Shown: piece by piece, positions 55,949-64,000 of the stretch
Layout: each line of letters starts with the position of its first letter
How positions within the stretch are numbered: the first letter of the stretch is position 1
Assembly: GCA_014621425.1 (NCBI GenBank)
Contig: JAANBB010000002.1
Span: 375,001-439,000, forward strand
DNA length: 64,000 nucleotides
Origin: Cylindrodendrum hubeiense
Taxonomy: Eukaryota; Ascomycota; Sordariomycetes; Hypocreales; Nectriaceae
Direction: 5' to 3'
Translations under genes and position numbers: made by a program
The notes under the pieces: model-generated
Seen by the model: only the letters and a program-made list of their open reading frames with translations
The model's database searches: none
Told to the model about the DNA's origin: nothing

Positions 55949-58900
55949 ATCACAATTGAGTAAAACCCCGAATATAGAGTAAATTGGCGAAGAAATACTC
56001 AAAGGCTAGCGAGTAAACGATTTCATTACTGTAGTGGTAGCTGCTTATATGATATAGTACGGGGAAATCAGCTTTCAATCCCAACGGGTGCAAGCTAGGC
56101 TAGGTAGGAGTACGTAGTGGCGGATAAATTGCTAGCGAGGGACGCATTTAGTGACGCATTTAGTGCAGACTACACCTAAGAAATAGGAGGCTACGGCGCT
56201 AGTAGTAAGAAGTGATCGAATGACTAAGTCGGATACAACTGGGACTGGAAAAGGTAAATCTGCCTGAAGGTCTTTTGTCTTGAAGACCGACCATCTGCAT
56301 GTCTCCAATAAAGGAGCAACAGCAATTTCGGACAGAGGGATGATCGATGTGAGAGGCTAGCAACCAGATGCTACAGGCAATGAAGTGAGTTTTACCTCCC
56401 CCCTTTGTATTTATGTTGCCGGACAATGCGTCTGGAAGTGGCTTGTGACTGGATGGCTTGAGGAAGGCTATCTTTTCCATGGTAATCCTGGGCCAATATT
56501 GACAGTAATTCCCCTCCGCTTCGCTCTAGAGTAGTATATATACTGGCTCACGAATCGAAAACATAACAACCATTAGACTCAGAGAATGCAGCTGCAATTT
56601 ATTCCCTGTGGGCTGTGATGTTGCTTCTGTAGAATTTGTGAGGTGGTGAGCTTACCCGTTTACGGAAATTCTTCTGGTGCCCGGATTTATCATAATAGGT
56701 AGTACATCGCATTTCCAGTTGGTCGCGCCCGCGCAGATGTAAATAGGTGCCCTTTCTCAGAGACGCAGCTGGCTAGCAGAGACTGGCATGGCGATGAAGT
56801 GTCATTGCTTCCTGCTAGGCGATTGGCGAACCTTAACGGCCACTACAAAGGTAGCACAGTGGACAAGCGGAGTCATCTGTCTAAACTTCTTGTATATCGA
56901 ATAAATGATGTATTCGCCCGTCTGCTATTCATGCAGTCTTACCATGACGCGGCCCATCTTTGGCGTTACCACCCTACTCTCTGGATGCGACTCTGAGCAT
57001 CTGCAGCCTTTCCAAACACTGCCCAAAATTTCATAATTTCGTAGTATGCTCTGCCTCATGAAAGGTAATGAGAACTCACTGCCCCAGGTAGCATCTAACA
57101 TAATTCTCCGAATGTCCAATCTGAGGTTTCTTACCGAGATTAAGGTAAAAACTGTTTATCTTCAGGTATCTTTGCAGCCCAGACAGTAGCGAGAATCTGG
57201 AAGATCTTTTAGGAGGACCCCGACAAGATTTAAATGAAAGGCTCTGATCAATTTCGAATCGAGCCAAGTGGAAAATGAAATCACCCGAAAAATTGACAAG
57301 CGCTGCAGTACGTGATGATCGTGCAGGCTGTGTGACAGGGCCGCTTTCTGTGAGTACCTGATTCAGACAGGGCTGGCCTGCGACCGTAGTGGCCGGTTGA
57401 CCGCATTGAGGTTGGCCGGGAATTCAGGGATCTTTAAAACCGGCATTAGGGCTGCGGGTCGGCCTTGATCGACAAGATCTGCAGCAGATTCATCGGATGC
57501 CGCAGAGACCGTCCCACTAGCCTTAAATCTGTCCTTCAAACGCGGACCTCGTCCCGGTAATTTATGATGCATTTCTATGCTTCATCAGTTGATTGAGTAT
57601 GATGCGACGCTTGTTTCGCCCTTCATCAGTGCTCTGCAAGTCTCTGACCAGTCTCGGAGATATCGCAGAGTGTGGAATTCGTTATGTAACAGACAGGCCG
57701 CAGTCTTGCGCTCAATAGCGAGGTTCCCCGCCGATGTTACCAGGCACGGGCTCGATGGCGCTGGCGTAATGGTAGGAGCTTCTGTACTATCTGGAGCCGA
57801 GCGAAGATCGTTGCCGTGGACAGAGAATGCCCGCTGCTAGCGCCATCGGTCCGAATACAGCACCTCCATTGCCCTGAGCGTCCTGCTCCGTCGTTGGTGT
57901 AAGGGGAAGAGCCAAGAGCCTAAATCCACGGGCTGAAGCCAGTGACATGTCTCCGGGGCTTTTTGCCCCGATCTACCGGCCTCCGGTCTGGAAGGGGACG
58001 AGCCCGAGTCTTGGGGCTTCTTGGGAGTCTAGTCTGTGACACCTGGGGACTTATGCTCCGGCTTCAAGTCTAGACCCTCCTCGATTCGTTGCCACCACGT
58101 GGTGTGGCGTCCAGCAACCGCGCGGACCGCGTTGCACGGATTCTGCTCCCCGTCAGCGCCAGCCTCCTTTTCTGCCCGACCGTCAGCCTCCTCTTGTTGT
58201 GCCTCGGCGCCCACCGCGTCTGCCGCGTTCGGCAGGCCATGTAAACCGTGTCACGAGGTGGAAGTGATATGATGGTTCGACCCTCTCCTTTTTTCCCGGG
58301 TTCTGCTTCAGATTTAGGGTTGGTCACGCTAGAGCACGAATTCCGGTAATAAAACTGGCGGGGCCAGGTTGTCGAAGCAAACTACGTGCGCCTGAACGAC
58401 GTCGATGAACAGAGCAGTCTCTTATCTCTCCTCTACTAGAGTCTGTGTAACAAGCAGCCACACACAAGCAACAGTGAGGTGAATGCTCCGCCACTCCGGA
58501 TAATGCGGAATCCCTAGCGGTCAATGTATTGCCATGCCCCTGAGCCATCTCCGACGCGGCAAACATTGAGGAGCTACGCGTGTCATGATTGTGCATGCAA
58601 CGAGAGGGATTGCGCGTGACATCTCCACATGGATTTCTCTTGGGGTCGGTAGTCGATGGGTCAAAGGTGGAGGGACACCGCGGTGTTTTGCTACAGTAGT
58701 CCTTAGTGCTGAATCTGAAGATCATCATAGCGCAACGCTAAACCCATTGGGATCATCATTGCCTGTCATCGACTCATTAATCCAATGAGATGCAGGCCCT
58801 GACTCGAGTCTGGCACGCTACATGGTAAATAATCAGCCACGTTTGAACTGTGCCGAGGAAACGTGCCGAGGAAACGCACCGAGACGGGGAACTCCTAGCC

Positions 58901-59117
58901 TTCAACACTTGTTTTTCACGGAAATAGGTGATCCGATTGCTGCTGCTGCCGGTAGTTAGTGGGGATTGACAGGACCCGTTGCATTTCCATAATAGTTCAG
59001 CTAACCTCGCTCCAAACTTTGTCTGCTTGGTTGCTGCGTCGTTCTTTTGCTTTTGTAGAGCACAACACTGCATTGTACTGCATCGTTTTTGCTTGCTCTT
59101 GCTCACCCGTCGACACT
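55949..59117. other. 3.2-kb gene-poor region
   Basis: No gene can be supported. The left part is AT-rich; from about 57360 to 58330 it is GC-rich with several overlapping open frames on the minus strand (57363-57572 and 58029-58327) of plausible composition, perhaps relics of a lost gene or repeat. A CGGGGC-TTTTT-GCCCCG hairpin lies at 57954-57970. The final few hundred bases are the promoter of the next gene. Confidence 0.45.
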
Positions 59118-60487
59118 ATGGCGGCCGACAGTCGCGGGCCACAAATTGGTGCCATTGCTTACACCTTCGTTATTGTCTCCTCCATTGCAACCCTCCTTCG
59201 AATCTACTGCCGCGGCTGGGTGATTAAAGCGTTTGCGGCGGATGATTGGCTTGCTGTTGTAGCCCAGGTGTGTGCTAATGGATAATCGTCCAACTATATT
59301 TTATTAATGCATAACAGATACTATTTATCGTCTTTTGTGCCTATGAGATTACAGGCGTTCATTATGGCACTGGACAGCATATCGGCGACATCGCTGATGA
59401 GAACATCCCCAAGGCAATGCAGGTGAGTAACGAGACTGGGCGCCTGTTGCTGGGCAAGCCTGACTGTTTATTCTAACGTCGCGACAGATGTGGTGGACCT
59501 GTGAGCCTCTTTACGTCTTGACGAACATGGCTATTAAAGCCAGCATTGCAATTTTCCTCTTACGAATCTGTGTTCACAAATATCACAAGATCACCATCTG
59601 GGTCGTCACTGGCGTCACTGAAGTCTACAGCTTGTTCTTCTTCCTGCTGTTTGTGCTGCAATGCCGACCTACATCCCTGTTTTGGCTCCGATACACCAGC
59701 GATCCTCCGGAGGGGAGCTGCTTGGATGCGAAGGTGGTCGCGAATGCCTTCTATGGCTACTCCGCTATTAGCTGCTGGACCGACTGGACATTCAGTATCC
59801 TTCCGATATTCCTCGTTTGGAAACTGCAGATGAACTTGAGAGTGAAGATCTCTGTAGTACTGATCTTAGCTGCTGGCGCCATGTATGATTCCCTTTCCTC
59901 CTTTTCTCCATCCCTCCTTCTGGCACAAGAGCTAACAGTGTCAACAAAGTGCTTCAAGTGCGACGATTGTCCGTTTCCCTTATCTCCATTCGTTAACCGA
60001 CATCGACGACTTTCTCTATTCTACCTCGGACGTCGCCATCTGGTCGACCGTTGAAACTGGCATTGGCATTAGTGCGTCCGGATTCGCAACCCTTCGACCA
60101 CTTCTCCGAACCTTCTTCGGTGGATCCTCAGCACAAGGAAACGGCACCTCGGCTCGACAATGGCACAGAACAGACAGTGACCACCCGAAAGGAGGATACA
60201 TTCGCAGCCGTGGCGTGGATGGCGAAGCCTTCGAACTACATGATAATGCCGGAAAGCGCATTGGAGTCACGACCGTCATCAACCACAGCAAGACTGGTGA
60301 GGCGGATATCGAAGGCCAGAAGTATAAGGGGGACAATAGATCGGATGGGTCAGATTCCGTTGGAGGGTTGGAGGACTGGAATAACAGCCAATCAAATCTT
60401 GCAGAGAGAGGCGAAGAGGCACAAGCCGGACCAGGGGCGTGGAACATTACAGTGAAGAAGTCAATTGTCCAAACGAGAGGAGTCTAA
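59118..60487 (+). CDS. Pth11-like integral membrane protein (rhodopsin-like, no CFEM)
   Basis: Seven-helix membrane protein of the fungal SAT4/rhodopsin-domain group, 395 residues. Exons are 59118-59267, 59318-59422, 59488-59882 and 59950-60487. It starts with a short outside tail (MAADSRGPQIG) and helix IAYTFVIVSSIATLLRIYCR, followed by the conserved DDWLAV. Later signatures are MWWTCEPLYVLTNMAIKASI, CWTDWTFSILPIFLVWKL and the WSTVETGIGISASGFATLRP block before the cytosolic tail. The last 130 residues are polar. It lacks the N-terminal CFEM cysteines of the receptor at 13071. Role unknown; related proteins are thought to sense environmental cues. Confidence 0.88.
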
Positions 60488-61243
60488 GCATACATCCAAT
60501 AATAATATCAAGTTGCCCAAGGCAATTTGCAGTGTTACAATCAATACTCAGCCGTCATAATCTTTCCCTGGAGATCATATTCACAGTAGTCAGTTAGGGA
60601 ACTGTTAAGTAGGTTGCTTCCAATCTGAAGGACTCGTTATGTAATTCATGGTCTCAAAAGCGTCTGCAGTCGGGGTAGGTTCGTCGCCGTCGCATTCTAT
60701 GACAAAATTAGAGATCAATCTAGTGTGGATCTAGATCTGATGTTTGTAGTGATCTAAGATGCCTCTGGCCCATCTTTTCCTCGAGCGGGTTTGGGTCGAT
60801 CCCACGACCACCTTTGGCTGAGGCCACAATATTTATGTGTCAGAGGATTATGTAAATCTGGCCTCAATCCACACGGTCTCAATCCAAAAAATTGCATAAT
60901 TTGGGAGACCTCGATAGACGCATCATTGTGAGCCCCGCGCCCTTCTGACTACAATTCGACAGCGCCCTTCGATCTACATCGCGATCCACTGCGCCCTTTG
61001 GACTATATCGCGAAAGCAGCAACGTAGTGGGAAGACAAATGGCGACGATCAGTCGATATTGGTTGGTATTTAACATCGACTATCAACAATTAGCAGTAGA
61101 TTTTGCACCTCTCAATCAACCCTCGTTCGTTACTGTTCATCGTCTTCATCCGTGAACTTCGTGAATTTTGGTGGGGCAGTACCTGTCATCAAAGCTGGCC
61201 ACTCCTTTCCTCAACCCCCCAACAGGCCACTCCTTCCAGAAAA
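60488..61243. other. spacer with short repeats, 5' region of MetAP2
   Basis: Promoter and 5' untranslated region of the aminopeptidase gene. Contains three GCGCCCTT(C/T)... repeats at about 60937, 60962 and 60991. No other gene. Confidence 0.5.
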
Positions 61244-62766
61244 ATGGGCGCTAAAGCCCCGACTGATGACGCGAATATGTTGAGTGGTGCGCAATATGTT
61301 TATTAAAAATACGTTATGAATCGACATTAGCTAACAAATGCCTTTACAGTCAAAGGATCTGGAAAGGTCAACGGCTCTGCTGGTGCTAATAGAACCACCA
61401 ACGACGATGCTGCAGAACTCTCTGGAGAAGAATCTGATGATGATGCTGAAAAACACGTCACCCAGCCCCCTGCTACTGCTGGTGAAGGTGGCGCTATGAA
61501 AAAGAAGAACAAAAGGAAGAAGCTTAAGAAGAAGAGGAAGGCTCCGACGGTCCAGACTGAACCTCCGTCAGTTCTTATATCCCAGCTATTCCCAAACAAC
61601 AATTACCCTAAGGGCGAAGAAGTTGAATACAGGAATGAAAATGGGTATCGCACTACCGACGAAGAGAAGCGCCATCTGGATAACATCAACAGCGACTTCC
61701 TGTCTGATTATCGCCAAGCAGCCGAGACGCATCGCCAGGTTCGCCAGTGGGCGCAGAAAAACATCAAGCCAGGTCAAACGCTCACTGAGATTGCTAATGG
61801 AATTGAGGATAGCGTACGTCGCCTAGTGGGACACGATGGCTTATCTGAAGGCGATTCTATTCTTTCCGGCATGGGTTTCCCCACTGGCTTAAACCTCGAC
61901 GAGATTGCTGCACATTACAGTCCAAATGCAGGCAACAAGACTGTGCTTCAACAAAACAACGTAATGAAGGTTGACATCGGAGTTCATGTGAATGGTCGCA
62001 TCGTTGATAGCGCCTTCACAATGTCCTTCGATCCTATGTACGACAACCTCCTCGCAGCCGTGAAGGACGCGACAAATACCGGCGTTCGCGAAGCAGGAAT
62101 TGATGTTCGCCTTGGTGAGCTAGGTGGGCTAATCCAGGAGGCTATGGAAAGCTATGAATGCGAGATCAATGGGACTACCTACCCAATCAAGCCGATTCGC
62201 AATCTAGCCGGCCATAATATCTTACCTTACAGCATCCACGGCACCAAGAGTGTTCCCGCTATAGAGACGGATGACACTACCAAGATGGAAGAAGGCGACG
62301 TCTTTGCCATAGAGACCTTCGGCAGTACTGGTAAAGGCTGGGTTTATGACCAGGGTGAAATATCGCATTACGCCATGCGCAGAGATGCGCCGAAGGTGGA
62401 CCTGCGTCTGTCCTCGGCCAAATCGCTGTTGAATACCATCAAGAAGAACTTTGGCACCATCCCTTTCTGTCGACGATATTTAGACAGGCTCGGACAGGAG
62501 AAATATCTGCTCGGTGTATGGTATGCCCGGTCCTGAATTATGTATTTGGAGTGACTAACAACTGGGCAGCTGAACACTCTGGTCAAATCCGGCATTGTTG
62601 AAGATTATCCACCCATGGTTGATAAGAAAGGGTCATACACGGCCCAATTTGAGCATGTGAGTAATCGCCTCAGTGTAATTGAAAGATCGCCGCTAATGGA
62701 GCACACAAGACGATCCTGCTAAGACCCACCGTGAAGGAAGTAATTAGCCGTGGGGAGGACTATTGA
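61244..62766 (+). CDS. methionine aminopeptidase 2
   Basis: Cytosolic metalloprotease that removes the initiator methionine from new proteins, 450 residues. Exons are 61244-61286, 61350-62515, 62570-62656 and 62710-62766. The N-terminal ~100 residues are acidic then strongly basic ([16 protein letters not shown]), as in type 2 enzymes that bind ribosome/eIF2. The catalytic part has [19 protein letters not shown] (substrate His), [18 protein letters not shown] (two metal Asp), [14 protein letters not shown] (metal His) and [12 protein letters not shown] (metal Glu). The first intron donor (GTGCGC) is weak but required for the start [12 protein letters not shown]. The C-terminus SRGEDY with [11 protein letters not shown] is the usual ending. 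Fungi often carry more than one MetAP2 copy; this could be one. Confidence 0.93.
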
Positions 62767-63149
62767 GTAAGTTAAAATTGCCGCGCTTAGGGTAGAAATA
62801 CATTGATAATAATACGTGTACTAGTATGAATCGGGAGGACTCTGAGCCTTCGAGATTGAATGCGGGCATCGAGTCAACATTGATCATGGAATGAAGGATT
62901 ATCGAGGTTCTATTTTGCCTCATGGAAGGCAACAGCCGGTAACGGCAGTGAAGCATCTTCATCAACTCTGACTCGCAAACATATCACAACGCTATGCAAT
63001 ATCTGACTTATCGCTCTTAATATACATAGGAAGTCCAAGTACAATTATTTCTTCATATTCAGTTTCATATATTCGTAATATCATGCTCGCTTCAAGTCTA
63101 CGTCTACCACATTGAAATCAGTCAGTGAAACACACCAGGGACCAGACCA
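62767..63149. other. convergent spacer
   Basis: Between MetAP2 and the kinase 3' ends. Nothing seen. Confidence 0.5.
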
Positions 63150-64000
63150 TCAACTTCCGATCAATTCTTCCACCCTGACCCTGACCTGTTCGATGTCAAA
63201 CCTCGCAGATAGATCAGGGTTCAACATGCCAGCAACGGTCCGGAATGCGAGTCCACGGGCATTATCTCCGGCATGATAAATCTTGTCTAGGGTAGCCATG
63301 AAATGGGGATGCTCTCCGGCCACTTGGCACGAGCTGATGCTGTTATCAACAACCCTCCACAGCTGCCAAAAAGCTGAAGTGCCTCCCTGCGCTACCGCAA
63401 GCAGAAAAGCAAAGCAACAACCCAATTGCCAAACATCTGCCTTCAGTGTACTCTCCTCGTGACGAACCTGCTCTGGGGCAAGAAACCGATACGTGCTCTT
63501 AGTGAAGTTGGTCGGTGCACCACGGAATGAGAGCTTGCTGACACCCACGTCTGTTATCAACGGAGTGATGTTGGCGTCTCCAGGGTGAAAGAGAAGAATG
63601 TTTTCGGGCTTGATGTCTTTGTGCTTGATTGATCGATGGTGCAGGTGCGCTAGAGCAAGGATGATGCCGTGCATGATTCGGAAAATGATTTGGTCTGACT
63701 TTAGGGATGCTGCGTTGAACCAGGGGCAAGCTTTCTTACGCTCCATGTTGGTGTTGGCCATGAACTTCTAGAGCGTATATGGAGCCCAAGGCTTCATAAT
63801 GATTCCCAACTTCGATTTGTCTTCAAGCCCAAAGGCTTCGACGAATCGGACGATGTTGGGGTGGTGACAATATTTGAGAATAACAATCTCCTGAAGAACA
63901 GACTTCCTGGCCGAAACAGACAGGATTTCCTCAAACGTCTTCATGGCTAGAGATTCTCCTGTCTGCCTCTGGATGACCTTTTGGACGGTGCCAAAGGCAC
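63150..64000 (-). pseudogene. protein kinase with in-frame stop, cut by the window edge
   Basis: Ser/Thr protein kinase domain read from the right edge to the stop at 63150. From 64000 the frame gives AFGTVQKV (glycine-loop part), the ATP-binding lysine in LAMKTFEE, and helix C and hinge through IIMKPWAPYTL. A TAG then occurs at 63768-63770, after which the same frame continues without shift as KFMANTNMERKK. Later come the catalytic loop HKDIKPENILLF (HKD instead of HRD), TDVGVSKL (DVG instead of DFG) and LAPEQ (APE motif). A normal gene would have Glu or another residue at the stop (TL-E-KFM is natural), so a single base change explains it. Either a recent pseudogene or a sequence error. The start lies outside the window. 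Confidence 0.75.

Noticed and set aside
57954..57970. CGGGGC-T5-GCCCCG hairpin resembling a terminator
   Set aside because: Intrinsic terminators of this kind are bacterial; there is no adjacent gene and the organism is a fungus.
1..64000. Secondary-metabolite cluster, CRISPR, tRNA, rRNA or intact transposon
   Set aside because: No PKS, NRPS or terpene cyclase domains, no spaced identical repeats, no cloverleaf or rRNA sequence noticed by eye, and no transposase or reverse transcriptase motifs were found.

Overview
The window is nuclear DNA of a filamentous ascomycete (Pezizomycotina, most likely a Sordariomycete). The evidence is gene structure and content: many short introns (about 50-75 nt, GTRNGT...CTRAY...YAG), wide non-coding spacers, and families typical of such fungi (CFEM/Pth11-type receptors, CipC, Zn2Cys6 regulators, NACHT-ankyrin NLR, chloroperoxidase-like peroxygenase, GMC oxidase, UNC93-like transporter). 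No bacterial, viral or intact transposon genes, tRNA, rRNA or CRISPR were seen. Exon coordinates below are my own splice models, each checked for frame continuity.

Layout. 1-10 kb: a CipC-like gene, a head-to-head pair of NmrA/CipA-like reductases with matching exon architecture, an MDR quinone oxidoreductase, and a divergent Zn2Cys6 regulator. 10-20 kb: a secreted chloroperoxidase/peroxygenase-like haem protein, a possible broken small gene, a CFEM-Pth11 receptor, a secreted GMC oxidoreductase and an enoyl-reductase-like MDR protein. 20-31 kb: an orphan membrane protein, a catechol O-methyltransferase-like enzyme, a short Cdc24-like RhoGEF without the usual C-terminal PB1, a C2H2 nuclear protein and a mucin-like secreted protein. 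31.9-36.4 kb: a large NACHT-ankyrin NLR with an extra C-terminal domain.

37.9-46.8 kb: a candidate functional unit made of a haloacid-dehalogenase-like hydrolase, two DAO-family flavin oxidases and an UNC93-like transporter. They are arranged as two divergent promoters, both of which carry repeated near-palindromic CCGG(N)CCGG sequences. 48-56 kb: a small secreted protein, a DFR-like NADPH reductase, a short fungal regulator-like protein without a zinc cluster, an arylamine N-acetyltransferase and an alpha/beta hydrolase. 56-59 kb: a gene-poor stretch. 59-64 kb: a second Pth11-type membrane protein, methionine aminopeptidase 2, and a protein kinase carrying an in-frame stop codon that runs off the right edge.

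The genes most likely to work together are the CipC/CipA-like/MDR/Zn2Cys6 group at 1.4-9.7 kb (stress or detoxification) and the HAD-DAO-UNC93-DAO group at 37.9-46.8 kb (uptake and oxidative breakdown of an amine or modified amino acid). Both are inferences from gene order and promoter layout. There is no PKS, NRPS or terpene cyclase, so this is not a classical secondary-metabolite cluster.
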